A stretch of DNA of 41,381 nt from Oscillospiraceae bacterium (GTDB taxonomy: Bacteria; Bacillota; Clostridia; Oscillospirales; Oscillospiraceae), in NCBI GenBank assembly GCA_017516065.1, contig JAFWDQ010000013.1, positions 1 to 41,381 on the forward strand, in the 5' to 3' direction. The notes under the pieces are model-generated. The model was not told the DNA's origin and did not search any database. It worked only from the letters and a program-made list of their open reading frames with translations. This document shows positions 1 to 8,420 of the stretch, piece after piece. Position 1 is the stretch's first letter. Each line of letters starts with the position of its first letter. A program made the position numbers and the translations under genes.

Positions 1-1
1 C

Positions 2-2422
2 AAGCGGATGCAGGGCTACGCCGCCCTTTGGGTCCCCGGCACGGACCACGCCGGCATCGCCACCCAGATCAAGGTGGAAGAGGAGCTTCGCGTCAAGGAG
101 GGCCTGACCCGCTACGATCTGGGCCGGGAAAAATTCTTGGAGCGCGTCTGGGACTGGAAGAACACCTACGGCGACCGCATCGTGCGGCAGCAGAAAAAGC
201 TCGGCTCCTCCTGCGACTGGGAGCGGGCGCGCTTCACCATGGACGAGGGGTGCTCCAAGGCCGTGCGGGAGGTCTTCGTCAACCTCTATGAGAAGGGTCT
301 GATCTACAAGGGCAGCCGGATCATCAACTGGTGCCCCCACTGCACCACGGCGCTGTCGGACGCGGAGGTGGAGTATCAGGACAAGCCCGGCCACCTCTGG
401 CACATCCGCTATCCCCTCTCAGACGGCTCCGGCTATCTGGTCGTGGCCACCACCCGGCCGGAGACCATGATGGGCGACACCGGCGTGGCCGTCCACCCGG
501 ACGACGAGCGCTACCGTCACCTGGTGGGCAAGACCTGCATCCTGCCCCTGATGGACCGGGAGATTCCCATTGTGGCCGACGAGTACGTAGAGATGGACTT
601 CGGCACCGGCTGTGTGAAAATGACGCCTGCCCACGACCCCAATGACTTTGAGGTGGGCCTGCGCCACGATCTGGAGATCATTCGCGTGCTGGACGACAAC
701 GGCGTCGTCAACGAAAACGGCGGCCGGTATGACGGCATGGACCGCTATGAGGCCCGCAAGGCCGTGTTGGAGGACCTGAAAGCCTTGGGCCTGTTGGAAA
801 AGGAGGAGGACTACAGCCATAACGTGGGCACCTGCTACCGCTGCCATCAGGACGTGGAGCCCCTGATCTCCGCCCAGTGGTTCGTCAAGATGAAGCCCCT
901 GGCCGAAGAGGCTATCCGGGTTGTACAGGACGGCGAGACCCGTTTCGTCCCGGACCGGTTCTCCAAGATCTACCTCAACTGGATGGAGAACGTCCACGAC
1001 TGGTGCATCTCCCGCCAGCTCTGGTGGGGCCATCAGATCCCCGTGTGGTACTGCGCCGAATGCGGCAAGATGACTGTCACCCGGGAGGACCCCACGGAGT
1101 GCGCACACTGCCACAGCAAGGACATCACCCGGGACCCCGACGTGCTGGACACCTGGTTCTCCTCCGCTCTCTGGCCCTTCAGCACCCTGGGCTGGCCGGA
1201 CAAGACGCCGGATCTGGACTACTTCTTCCCCACCGACGTGCTGGTCACCGGCTACGATATCATCTTCTTCTGGGTGGCCCGCATGATCTTCTCCTCCTGC
1301 CAGCAGATGAAGCAGCCCCCCTTCCACACCGTGTTCATCCACGGTCTGGTCCGGGACGACAAGGGCCGCAAGATGTCCAAGTCCCTGGGCAACGGCATCG
1401 ACCCGCTGGAGATGGCCGATCAGTACGGCGCCGACGCCCTGCGCTACAATATGATCAGCGGCAACTCCCCCGGCAACGACATGCGCTTTTTCGTGGAGCG
1501 CTGCGAGGCCATGCGGAACTTTGCCAATAAGATCTGGAACGCCAGCCGCTTCCTGCTGATGAATCTGAGCATCGAAACCTGCGAACTCCCGGCGGAGCTG
1601 GAGACGGAAGACAAATGGATCCTCTCCCGGCTCAACGCTCTGATCGCCGACGTCACGGAGAATATGAACCACTACGAGCTGGGCATCGCCGCAGGCAAGC
1701 TTTACGACTTCATCTGGGAGACCTACTGCGACTGGTATATCGAGCTGACCAAGACCCGTCTCAACGGCGACGATGAGGCCGCCCGCCAGCAGGCCCAGCA
1801 GGTGCTGTGCTATGTGCTGACGGACCTCCTCAAACTCCTGCATCCCTTCATGCCCTTCATCACCGAAGAGATCTGGCAGGCGCTGCCCCACGAGGGGGAC
1901 TATCTGATCACCTCTGACTGGCCGGTGGCCCGTCCTGAACTGGATTTCCCGGCGGAGGAGGCGTCCATGGAGATGGTCATGGAGGTCATCCGCGGCGTCC
2001 GCGCCCGCCGGGCGGAGATGAACGTACCCCCCTCCCGAAAGGCAAAGCTGATCATCGCCTCAGCGCACGGCGACGTCTTCGCCGCCGGTCAGGCATTCCT
2101 GATGCGGCTGGCCTCCGCCGACGAAATCGAACTGCTGGACGAGGCCCCGGCGGACACCCAGGGCATGCTCACCGTGGTCACCGCCGGCGCCCGGGTGTTC
2201 ATCCCCCTGGCCCAGCTGGTGGACCTCGACCAGGAGCGGGCGCGGATCGACAAGGCTCTGAAGAAGAACGGCGACGAACTGGCCAAGCTGGAAAAGAAGC
2301 TGAACAATCCCGGCTTCGTGGGCAAGGCACCCGAAGCGGTGGTCGCCGCTGAACGGGACCGGGCTGAGAAGCTTCGGGCCCTGATCCGGCAGCTTACCGA
2401 CAGCCGGGAGCAGCTGGGCTGA
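2..2422 (+). CDS. valS: Valine-tRNA ligase, 5'-truncated by window edge
   Basis: Class I aminoacyl-tRNA synthetase that charges tRNA-Val in the cytoplasm. About 806 residues are present and the reading frame is open to the window edge, so the N-terminus with the HIGH motif lies outside. The visible part begins in the conserved RMQGY...PGTDHAGIATQ block. It continues through the editing domain (TTRPETMMGDT), two cysteine pairs (CPHC, CYRC; later CAEC/CAHC) that look zinc-binding, and the KMSKSLGN catalytic loop at about 1370-1393. The anticodon-binding domain follows, and the last ~65 residues form the charged coiled coil typical of ValRS (LDQERARIDKALKK region). The missing start is due to the window, not to a mutation. 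No folC or other usual neighbour follows; a strong terminator comes about 75 bases after the stop. Confidence 0.98.
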   Translation, partial: KRMQGYAALWVPGTDHAGIATQIKVEEELRVKEGLTRYDLGREKFLERVWDWKNTYGDRIVRQQKKLGSSCDWERARFTMDEGCSKAVREVFVNLYEKGLIYKGSRIINWCPHCTTALSDAEVEYQDKPGHLWHIRYPLSDGSGYLVVATTRPETMMGDTGVAVHPDDERYRHLVGKTCILPLMDREIPIVADEYVEMDFGTGCVKMTPAHDPNDFEVGLRHDLEIIRVLDDNGVVNENGGRYDGMDRYEARKAVLEDLKALGLLEKEEDYSHNVGTCYRCHQDVEPLISAQWFVKMKPLAEEAIRVVQDGETRFVPDRFSKIYLNWMENVHDWCISRQLWWGHQIPVWYCAECGKMTVTREDPTECAHCHSKDITRDPDVLDTWFSSALWPFSTLGWPDKTPDLDYFFPTDVLVTGYDIIFFWVARMIFSSCQQMKQPPFHTVFIHGLVRDDKGRKMSKSLGNGIDPLEMADQYGADALRYNMISGNSPGNDMRFFVERCEAMRNFANKIWNASRFLLMNLSIETCELPAELETEDKWILSRLNALIADVTENMNHYELGIAAGKLYDFIWETYCDWYIELTKTRLNGDDEAARQQAQQVLCYVLTDLLKLLHPFMPFITEEIWQALPHEGDYLITSDWPVARPELDFPAEEASMEMVMEVIRGVRARRAEMNVPPSRKAKLIIASAHGDVFAAGQAFLMRLASADEIELLDEAPADTQGMLTVVTAGARVFIPLAQLVDLDQERARIDKALKKNGDELAKLEKKLNNPGFVGKAPEAVVAAERDRAEKLRALIRQLTDSREQLG

Positions 2423-2497
2423 AATAATCAACTTGAGACCACTTCGTTGGGTACGCGCCTGCGGGCAAGGAACTCTGCAGGACATCCTGACATGCAA

Positions 2498-2535
2498 AGG
2501 CGTGCCCCGGGTCATATCCCGGGGCACGCCTTTTT
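2498..2535 (+). terminator. Intrinsic terminator of valS
   Basis: A perfect 14-bp stem (2498-2511 with 2518-2531), six-base loop, then a run of T. A short A run on the left side means it can also end transcription arriving on the minus strand from the small gene at 2579-2860. Confidence 0.9.
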
Positions 2536-2578
2536 CTGTGTCGGCAACGCCTCGCCCAGCGAAGCAGTTTTGTTTTGA

Positions 2579-2860
2579 TTATCGCAGTGCCAGCCAGTCC
2601 TCCGTCACATCCATGGCCGTGGCCGGTGTGACGGCGTTTCGGCACATGAGCGCCAGCAGGTCCTCGATCTCGCGCCGGAGGGGCGTGATGCCCGGCAGGC
2701 TGATACTGTCGCCGCCGGAGATGTCGATGCGGATCCCGTAATTCTCCAGAAGCAGCGACGCCCCGCAGGGCACTTCGTCCACCAGAAGGCTGTAACTGAG
2801 CGACAGCGGACGACCTGCGGAATCCGGAACGGTACAGCTCTGCCAGTGCAAATTCTTCAT
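2579..2860 (-). CDS. Small conserved protein, DUF6514-like
   Basis: A 93-residue soluble protein with no signal peptide or membrane segment. The N-terminal half looks like a beta-rich domain (LSLSYSLLVDE, GIRIDISGGDS) and the C-terminal third a helix ending in VTPATAMDVTEDWL. That ending resembles small clostridial proteins catalogued as DUF6514; this family name is from memory and unverified, and no function is known to me. The ATG is preceded by GGAG with a nine-base gap. It has its own promoter-like sequence in the gap before dpaB and shares the bidirectional terminator with valS, so it is probably a single-gene unit rather than part of the dpa operon. Confidence 0.75.
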   Translation of the reverse strand: MKNLHWQSCTVPDSAGRPLSLSYSLLVDEVPCGASLLLENYGIRIDISGGDSISLPGITPLRREIEDLLALMCRNAVTPATAMDVTEDWLALR

Positions 2861-2915
2861 CCAGTGACACTCCGTTTCTCAGCAGTAATAATTAAGGGTA
2901 CAAAACTCTAAAACC

Positions 2916-2945
2916 ATTATACCGCACTGCTTTCACGGCAGACAA
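2916..2945 (-). promoter_or_regulatory. Sigma-A-type promoter for the small DUF6514-like gene
   Basis: On the minus strand TTGTCT (2940-2945), an 18-base spacer, then a perfect TATAAT (2916-2921), about 55 bases before the ATG at 2860. Confidence 0.55.
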
Positions 2946-2953
2946 GTACCATT

Positions 2954-3556
2954 TCATCGCAAGTTTCGACACGTTTCGACAGCACCCAGAAGCACCGGCT
3001 GCACCTGCTCTCCCCGAAGGGCCGCCTCGATGGTCTCCGGGATCAGCGACAGTTCCGCCATCACGGAGTTGGGCTTGCCCTGGGGATCGTCCTGTCGGAA
3101 GGGCACGAAGTAGATGTTCTTGCGCACCAGCAGCTGTCCTATGTTCTGGGCGGCGGCCCCCAGGCCGTCGTTGGTGGCCGGAGCCAGCACCACAGGCCGG
3201 CCGTTGCGCAGATGGGCTTTGGCAGCCATGGTGACGGAGGTGTCCGTCACCCCGTGAGCCAGCTTTGCCAGGGTGTTGCCGGTACAGGGGGCGATGACCA
3301 GAACGTCCAGCAGCCCCTGGGGGCCGATGGGCTCCACCTCCGGGATGGTGCTCAGCACCGGCCGGCCGCAGAGATTTTCGATCTCGATGCGAAAGCTGCG
3401 GGCGGTGCCGAAGCGGCTGTCGGTGCCGGCGCTGTTCTCCGACAGGATAGGCACCACGTTGCGATACAGCTCCGTGAGCCGCTCCAGGGCCGTCAGCGTC
3501 TGACGATACGTACAGTAGGAACCGCACATGGCAAATCCCACACGAGTTTCTCTCAT
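2954..3556 (-). CDS. dpaB: Dipicolinate synthase subunit B (SpoVFB)
   Basis: Flavoprotein-fold subunit of dipicolinate synthase, which oxidises dihydrodipicolinate to dipicolinic acid in the mother cell for export into the spore core. The 200-residue product begins MRETRVGFAMCGSYCTY and contains the PCTGNTLAKLA and APATNDGLG blocks typical of SpoVFB. The frame is open further upstream, but that extension reads the end of dpaA out of frame. The true ATG overlaps the dpaA stop as ATGA (3553-3556), the usual translational coupling of dpaA and dpaB. Because the 5' part of dpaA has been moved 6 kb away, dpaB is also cut off from the natural dpaA promoter until the intervening element leaves. Confidence 0.93.
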   Translation of the reverse strand: MRETRVGFAMCGSYCTYRQTLTALERLTELYRNVVPILSENSAGTDSRFGTARSFRIEIENLCGRPVLSTIPEVEPIGPQGLLDVLVIAPCTGNTLAKLAHGVTDTSVTMAAKAHLRNGRPVVLAPATNDGLGAAAQNIGQLLVRKNIYFVPFRQDDPQGKPNSVMAELSLIPETIEAALRGEQVQPVLLGAVETCRNLR

Positions 3557-3696
3557 AACCAGACTCCCAATTCTTGCAGGATATTGTAGATGGTGGTCCG
3601 GATGGCACGCCCCGCCGTAACGGGGGCGACCTTTCCGGGCAGGGACAGCGCCCAGATCACCTGGACGCCCAGACGGGCCGCCGCGTCGAAGTCCAC
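3553..3696 (-). pseudogene. dpaA: dpaA 3' segment (last 47 codons of dipicolinate synthase subunit A)
   Basis: On the minus strand, in the frame that stops at 3553, the sequence reads VDFDAAARLG, then VIWALSLPGKVAPVTAG and ends in NILQELGVWL. This is the conserved C-terminus of SpoVFA/DpaA and it ends in a four-base overlap with dpaB. It has no start codon or promoter of its own here. Upstream of codon V the homology stops abruptly, and the missing 245 codons lie at 9846-10580, in the same orientation and ending at the matching PGG. Joined at GGG/GTG, the two parts give PGGVDFD and a 292-residue protein, close to the ~297 residues of the Bacillus subtilis enzyme. It is best read as one half of a gene interrupted by an element, not as decay: both halves are intact and in register. 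Confidence 0.9.
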
Positions 3697-3710
3697 CCCC
3701 CGTGGTGCGG
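3691..3710 (+). repeat. Candidate attachment site, dpaB-side junction
   Basis: Plus-strand positions 3693-3710 match 9842-9859 at 14 of 18 positions, including seven identical bases GGTGCGG (3704-3710) and a shared CCCC block (3696-3699). If crossover occurs in the CCCC block, the restored DpaA reads A-P-G-G-V-D, as in the family; if within GGTGCGG it reads A-P-R-G-V-D. The pattern fits attL/attR of a serine recombinase but the exact core is not decided by sequence alone. Confidence 0.6.
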
Positions 3711-3782
3711 TAATTGGAAGGCATCTAAAATCGAAACCGCTTCTCCGGGATTACGATTTGAGTGGCAACTCTGTCGATACAC

Positions 3783-3816
3783 AAAGACGGAGCGGCCTTT
3801 CGGCCGCTCCGTCTTT
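3783..3816 (-). terminator. Terminator of the ABC transporter operon at the element end
   Basis: A perfect 15-bp stem (3783-3797 with 3802-3816) with a four-base loop, 15 bases beyond the permease stop at 3831. The T run is short (three bases). It would insulate the dpaA 3' part and dpaB from element transcription. Confidence 0.75.
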
Positions 3817-3830
3817 GAGAGAGAGGGGGG

Positions 3831-5738
3831 TCAATAGAGCGGATACATATCCATATTGCCTTCCGAGGCATCCCAGAGGGTTTCAGGCGCATAGCCGTGG
3901 TCCTCCAGCCAGCGGACGGTCCGCGTCGCCGAGGCCGGGATCTGGAAATGCAGGTACTCAAACTCATAAGGCTCGTTGCTGGCGTCTTCAGCGTCGGCCA
4001 TCAGCTCGATGTCCAGCTCCATATTTATAGTACTGCGGGCATAATCGGCGTCCTGGATCACCCAGACCCGACCCATGTTTCCGTCCTCCATGTCCGGCAG
4101 GATGCATTCGGTGTAGAGCTCATAGGCCTCCTGTTCCGTGAGAGACCCGTCAGAGGGGCGAGTGGAGGCCGTGACGGTCTCACCGAACGGACCGTCGTAG
4201 TAGATCACTTCATCCGACTCATTGATGTAGGTGTAGTACAGCGTGGCATTGAGAATGGAGTCGGGCGTCACCTCGATGGTGGAGTCACACCGGCTGCGGA
4301 GAGCCTCCCGGCTGTTGAGCAGCCGTTCCGTCAAACGCACGTCGGAGCTGCGGTCCCGGCACTGATCCGCTGAGGCGGAGAGCGGATATATGCGGCTGAG
4401 GATGGGATTATCCTCCTCGTCCAGATATGTAATGACCAGATTGCGGGTCTCGCCGGATCGATTTGCCTCATGGATCGATTCGTTGGAGAGGATGCTCTCG
4501 TGGAGGGCCACCGCGGCGGCGATATTCTCCGGCTCCGTCAGCTTGACGCCGGTGGCATAATCGCCGTCGGCACTCAGGTATACGGCGGTCACATCATCCG
4601 GCACAGGCACCCGTTTTTCATATCCGAAAGCACCGTGCTGACACAGAAGGCTCAGAACGATAACGATGACGGCAAAGATACCGAAGCCCTTCCAGTGGTC
4701 CCGGAAGACCCGGAAGCTCTTTTTCAGCAGGATATCCGCCACGATCCAGCCAATAAAGCCGCCGATGAGCAGGAATACGATCCCCAGCACGCCGGGCAGA
4801 CTGCCGGACATTTGGCCGGCACTCTCAAAGAGGATCATGCACAGGAGAGCCGCCACGCACAGGGCGCCGGCAACGGCCAGGCACCAGCGGAACACCGGCT
4901 TGAGGACCCGGATGGCAATGACGTCGGAAGAGGCCTCCATCCGGCGGTGCCGGTACAGCACCAGCGCCAGAGCAAGGAATACGACGCCCACGGCGCAGTA
5001 GATGCACGCGGCGCCCCAGCCCTGGAAGGTCTGGCTGATCAGCTCCCCGGTGTCCGGATCGTAAAATCCGTGCCAGCGGAGCCGTCGGAACAGCATGGGG
5101 CAGGGCGAGAGGAAGAGCAGCCGAACGCCCAGCGCCGACATGCCGAAGGTAAAGAAACGCAGGATATACTGGACCAGCGCCTCCGCTACCACAAAAGCAA
5201 GCTGCAGGATGACGTAAATGCACGGCAGCGCAAGGATATGGCCCGTCAGCATGGCGCAGAAGGCGGCAAAACCGAAGAACGACACGCAGCACATGGAGAC
5301 CACAGCCAGCCACTGCAGCAGGCTTACGATATCCACGCAGCCGCCGGCGGCCTCTACCACCAGAGAGAGCAGGAAAATCACCACATTGGCGGACAGCATC
5401 AGAAACAGTCCCGAGGCGCAGTGGGCCAGGAACTGCCGTTCCCGGCGGACGGGCAGGGCATGGAAGAAGTTGGTGCTTCTCCCCTGGTACAGATAGCTGA
5501 AGACCGCCATGGCCACCAGAACGGCAAAGAAGAACGCCATGAGGACCGCCGGGACCTCCATCATGGTATGCACGATTTCCTGGATCCGGTCCGGGGTATA
5601 GAAGGGTACGTGCAGTGTACTGATGATCGTCAGCGGCAGCAGCAAAAACCACAGGATCGTATAGGCAGCCCAGATCGGCCAGAAGCGGGCCAGGTCCTTG
5701 CGGAACAGGCCATTAAAGCAGAATGTTCTTGACGGCAT
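3831..5738 (-). CDS. ABC transporter permease with large C-terminal soluble domain
   Basis: A 635-residue ABC-2-type membrane protein. Nine or ten hydrophobic segments fill the first ~380 residues (for example WAAYTILWFLLLPLTIIS near the start and GIFAVIVIVLSLLCQ as the last). They are followed by about 245 mostly polar residues that would face outside, resembling the C-terminal domain called DUF6449 in related permeases (name from memory). The chosen ATG (MPSRTF) has GGGAGG eight bases upstream; the ATG 21 bases earlier has no such site. It overlaps the ATPase gene by 26 bases, so the two are coupled and probably form one exporter. It belongs to YtrA-regulated ABC systems, which usually respond to cell-envelope stress; the substrate is unknown. 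It lies inside the dpaA element as cargo. Confidence 0.85.
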   Translation of the reverse strand: MPSRTFCFNGLFRKDLARFWPIWAAYTILWFLLLPLTIISTLHVPFYTPDRIQEIVHTMMEVPAVLMAFFFAVLVAMAVFSYLYQGRSTNFFHALPVRRERQFLAHCASGLFLMLSANVVIFLLSLVVEAAGGCVDIVSLLQWLAVVSMCCVSFFGFAAFCAMLTGHILALPCIYVILQLAFVVAEALVQYILRFFTFGMSALGVRLLFLSPCPMLFRRLRWHGFYDPDTGELISQTFQGWGAACIYCAVGVVFLALALVLYRHRRMEASSDVIAIRVLKPVFRWCLAVAGALCVAALLCMILFESAGQMSGSLPGVLGIVFLLIGGFIGWIVADILLKKSFRVFRDHWKGFGIFAVIVIVLSLLCQHGAFGYEKRVPVPDDVTAVYLSADGDYATGVKLTEPENIAAAVALHESILSNESIHEANRSGETRNLVITYLDEEDNPILSRIYPLSASADQCRDRSSDVRLTERLLNSREALRSRCDSTIEVTPDSILNATLYYTYINESDEVIYYDGPFGETVTASTRPSDGSLTEQEAYELYTECILPDMEDGNMGRVWVIQDADYARSTINMELDIELMADAEDASNEPYEFEYLHFQIPASATRTVRWLEDHGYAPETLWDASEGNMDMYPLY

Positions 5739-6612
5739 AGTCCGCACCTCCCAGTTCATAGATAAAGATTTCCTCCAGAGACAGGGGCACCGCGTCCATG
5801 AACAGCGGCTCCAGAATCTGCAGGCGGTCCGTCAGCTGTTCCGGCCTGCCCCGCAGGATCAGGGTCCGCAGACGGCCTGTGGCGCTCTCGTGGAGCATCT
5901 CCAGATCCTTCGGCAGCTCCGTGCCCTCCGGCAGTGCAATGAGGATCTTCGCCACGTTGTCCTGAAGCTCAGACAGCGACCGCTCCAGCAGGTTTTTGCC
6001 CCGGTTCATGATCCCCACGTGGTCGCATACGTCCTCCAGCTCCCGGAGATTATGGGAGGACACCAGCACCGTTGTACCGTTCTCCGCCACGTCCGCCAGC
6101 ACAAGGCTCCAGACCTGACGGCGCATCACCGGGTCCAGACCGTCCACGGGCTCATCGAGGATCAGTACCTCCGGCCGCAGAGACAGAGCCAGCCAGAAGG
6201 CCGCCTGCTTCTGCATGCCCTTGGAAAGGGTCCGCACGGGCTTCTTGTCGTCCAGGGTGAAGGCCTCCCGAAGCTTTTCATACCGATCCACGTCAAAGTT
6301 GGACCATACACCCTTGTAGAACTTCATCATATCCGCCGTGGAGGCCTGGGTGTAATAGAATACGTCGTCGGGGATCACGGCCATCCGCCTCTTTGCCTCG
6401 GTGTTTTCATAGACCGGACTGCCGTCCAGCAGGACCTCGCCGCTGTCCGGCCGCAGGATCCCCGCCAGGTGACGGATCAGCGTGGTTTTCCCCGCGCCGT
6501 TGGGTCCCACCAGACCGTAGACAGCCCCCTTGGGCACGGAGAGATCCAGCTCGTCCAGAGCCCGGAAGCCGTCAAAGGTCTTTACCAGCTTTTTTGTCTC
6601 AAGTATCGCCAT
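5713..6612 (-). CDS. ABC transporter ATP-binding protein (YtrB/BcrA-like)
   Basis: A 299-residue nucleotide-binding subunit that powers the permease encoded next to it. Walker A is GPNGAGKT (residues 36-43), the signature is the variant LSKGM (129-133) instead of LSGGQ, and Walker B is VLILDE (149-154) followed by PVDGLDP. An H-loop histidine follows in SSHNL. The LSKGM signature and short length are usual in the drug/bacitracin exporter and YtrB groups. The gene overlaps the regulator upstream by 14 bases and the permease downstream by 26 bases. The operon looks intact and functional. Substrate is not predictable from the sequence. Confidence 0.92.
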   Translation of the reverse strand: MAILETKKLVKTFDGFRALDELDLSVPKGAVYGLVGPNGAGKTTLIRHLAGILRPDSGEVLLDGSPVYENTEAKRRMAVIPDDVFYYTQASTADMMKFYKGVWSNFDVDRYEKLREAFTLDDKKPVRTLSKGMQKQAAFWLALSLRPEVLILDEPVDGLDPVMRRQVWSLVLADVAENGTTVLVSSHNLRELEDVCDHVGIMNRGKNLLERSLSELQDNVAKILIALPEGTELPKDLEMLHESATGRLRTLILRGRPEQLTDRLQILEPLFMDAVPLSLEEIFIYELGGADYAVKNILL

Positions 6613-6970
6613 GGGACAGTCCTCCTTCCATGCGCTCCAGCAGCTCCTGCTGGGAGACGCCCATCCATCTCAGTTCCGCCGCAAGCTCTGCAAAGCGCTC
6701 CAGCATCGCCTGCCGCTTGCCGCTGTCCGCCGTATCACCGGCGGCGGCAAAGCTGCCCTTCCCCGGGATCGAGACGATATATCCGTCCCGCTCCAGTTCC
6801 CGGTAGGCGCGCTGGATCGTATTCGGATTGATGGCCAGCTGCTGCGCAAGCTCCCGAACCGAGGGCAGCTTCTCGTCCGGCGAAAGCATCCCGGTTACGA
6901 TCAGCCGACGCAGGCCGTTCATTACCTGTTCGTAGATGGGTTTTCCGTCCCGGTAGTTGAGTGTAATCAT
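6599..6970 (-). CDS. GntR-family transcriptional regulator, YtrA subfamily
   Basis: A short 123-residue regulator with an N-terminal winged helix and a reduced C-terminal part, as in YtrA-type GntR proteins that control adjacent ABC transporter genes. The winged helix is clear: GKPIYEQVMNGLRRLI, then LPSVRELAQQLAINPNTIQRAYRELE and the wing DGYIVSIPGKGSF. ATG at 6970 (MITLNYRDG) gives the usual N-terminus. A TTG four codons earlier (6982) is possible and neither start has an ideal ribosome site. The gene is first in a three-gene operon. A 23-bp dyad overlapping its -10 box suggests it represses its own operon. Confidence 0.9.
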   Translation of the reverse strand: MITLNYRDGKPIYEQVMNGLRRLIVTGMLSPDEKLPSVRELAQQLAINPNTIQRAYRELERDGYIVSIPGKGSFAAAGDTADSGKRQAMLERFAELAAELRWMGVSQQELLERMEGGLSHGDT

Positions 6971-6998
6971 CCTTTCTATCAACTCCGTTTCGTCTTAA

Positions 6999-7038
6999 CT
7001 GTATTAAGAATATTAACACAGCTATATCAGTCTGTCAA
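6999..7038 (-). promoter_or_regulatory. Promoter and dyad operator of the YtrA-type operon
   Basis: On the minus strand TTGACA (7033-7038), a 17-base spacer and TAATAT (7010-7015) form a promoter. An inverted repeat CTGTATTAA-GAATA-TTAACACAG (6999-7021, 8 of 9 bases symmetric) covers the -10 region. Regulator binding there would block RNA polymerase, which fits autorepression. Confidence 0.65.
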
Positions 7039-7077
7039 GTGACCTGAAAAAATAATTTGACGGGGCTCCGGCATAAA

Positions 7078-7111
7078 AAGAGCGGGAGAAACTGCAGTTT
7101 CTCCCGCTCTT
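7078..7111 (-). terminator. Terminator of the substrate-binding protein gene
   Basis: A 34-bp perfect palindrome (17 bp per arm, centre AACTGCAGTT) 13 bases after the stop at 7125, flanked by A runs on the left (T run on the minus transcript). It separates this gene from the YtrA operon. Confidence 0.8.
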
Positions 7112-7124
7112 TTCAAATCGGATC

Positions 7125-8348
7125 TTACAATACGCTCTGGGTGGTGATATAGTCCCAGTCGCCGGTGGATGGGTTGGCCCGCTTGATGCAGGCGCCGGTA
7201 CGGACAGCGTCGCCGGTGCCGTCGAAGCGGATTTCGCCGGTGACACCTGTTGTATCCGTGCTCCACATGGCAGCTCTCACGGCCACGGGGTCGGTACTGC
7301 CAGCCCGCTCCAGCGCGTCCAGGGCCACGAAGTAAGCGTCATAGCCCAGAGCGGTGGTCGCCGTCACCGTACTGTCGCCGCCGTTCTCCGAGACGTTTGT
7401 CCGGTCACTGCGGATCCAGTCCCGGACAGCCGCGTCGAAAGCGGGGTCCGCCCCCTCGAGATAGGGAGTGGTGACTGTGACGCTGACGCTCTTGCCGACT
7501 GCGGCCTTCAGGACCTCGCCGGTATCCCAGTCGTCTCCGGCCAGGATCGGCTGCAGCAGGCTCATGGTCTCGGCCTGCTCAATGATCAGGGGCGCAGTTG
7601 CCGCCGGGGTCGGACAGAACAGCACGCCGCAGACGGCCTTCTGTGCGGCGGAGATATATTCGGTAAAGTCGGTGGTACCGGCAGGGTAAGATGCCTGGAT
7701 GCAGGTCCCGCCCAGATAATGGAAGGTCGCCGCAAAGGCGTCGGCCATACGGGCGGAGTCGCCGTTCTCCTGCTCGCTGAGACAGTATGCCTTGGTCACG
7801 CCGAGACAGGAGTAGGCATAGTGAGCCAGAACAACGCCCTGGAAACTGTCAGAATAGCAGATGCGGAAGTAGCAGTCGTTTCCCTCGGTGACCTGGGGCG
7901 CGCTGCAGGTGGCGCCCACCGCAGCCACACCCGCCTCGGTAAAGGCGGGGATACCGGCAACGGACATCTCTGAACCGTATGAGCCCAGAATGACGGAGCA
8001 GTCGGACTCAGCCAGCTCCTCTGCCGCGGCGGCGGCGATCTCCGGAGAGCTCTCGTTATCCACGAACTTCAGCTCCACGTTATAGGTGACGCCGTCGAGC
8101 TCAACGGTGGGCCGGACCTCATTCGCATACCGGATGCCCAGGGTCTCCCGCTTACCGCCCATACTGTCCGCGCCCGAGGCGGGCTCGTAGACGCCGACGG
8201 AGACCACCCGGCCCGCCTCCGCGGTATCCGACACGGACATCGCGGCGCCGGCATTCTCCGCTCTCCCCTCCTTGCCGCAGCCGGAGAGTTCGGCGGCACA
8301 GGCCAGCAAAAGGACCGAGATCATCGTCAGGGACAGAATCTTCTTCAC
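7125..8348 (-). CDS. Lipoprotein substrate-binding protein, branched-chain amino acid (LivK) type
   Basis: A 407-residue extracellular solute-binding lipoprotein of the periplasmic-binding-protein type I (Peripla_BP_6) class. The GTG start (8346-8348) has GGGGAG seven bases upstream and opens a classic lipoprotein signal: KKILSL, a hydrophobic stretch, and lipobox LSGC with the lipidated Cys at residue 24. The mature part shows the Liv/amide-binding pattern (GIRYANE, VDNESSPEIAAAAAEEL, ILGSYGSEMSVAGIPAF, and GYDAYFVALDAL near the end). No LivH/M permease or LivG/F ATPase is present nearby, so it is an orphan receptor here; it may serve a transporter elsewhere or a sensory role. It has its own promoter and terminator and is cargo of the dpaA element. 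Confidence 0.88.
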   Translation of the reverse strand: MKKILSLTMISVLLLACAAELSGCGKEGRAENAGAAMSVSDTAEAGRVVSVGVYEPASGADSMGGKRETLGIRYANEVRPTVELDGVTYNVELKFVDNESSPEIAAAAAEELAESDCSVILGSYGSEMSVAGIPAFTEAGVAAVGATCSAPQVTEGNDCYFRICYSDSFQGVVLAHYAYSCLGVTKAYCLSEQENGDSARMADAFAATFHYLGGTCIQASYPAGTTDFTEYISAAQKAVCGVLFCPTPAATAPLIIEQAETMSLLQPILAGDDWDTGEVLKAAVGKSVSVTVTTPYLEGADPAFDAAVRDWIRSDRTNVSENGGDSTVTATTALGYDAYFVALDALERAGSTDPVAVRAAMWSTDTTGVTGEIRFDGTGDAVRTGACIKRANPSTGDWDYITTQSVL

Positions 8349-8391
8349 GCTGTTCTCCCCTTGTCGTCTTTTTCTCTTCATAATGGATGTT

Positions 8392-8420
8392 ATTATATCA
8401 CACTTTTCTTGAATATTCAA
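8392..8420 (-). promoter_or_regulatory. Sigma-A-type promoter of the substrate-binding protein gene
   Basis: Minus strand TTGAAT (8415-8420), 17-base spacer, perfect TATAAT (8392-8397), about 44 bases before the GTG start. It overlaps the last codons of the recombinase gene, so the cargo gene can be expressed in vegetative cells independently of the recombinase. Confidence 0.65.

Noticed and set aside
419-1891. 490-codon open frame opposite valS
   Set aside because: Antisense shadow; the plus strand encodes unmistakable ValRS.
3557-3724. 56-codon N-terminal extension of DpaB
   Set aside because: The extension is the dpaA 3' end read in another frame. The real DpaB start overlaps the dpaA stop as ATGA and begins the conserved protein.
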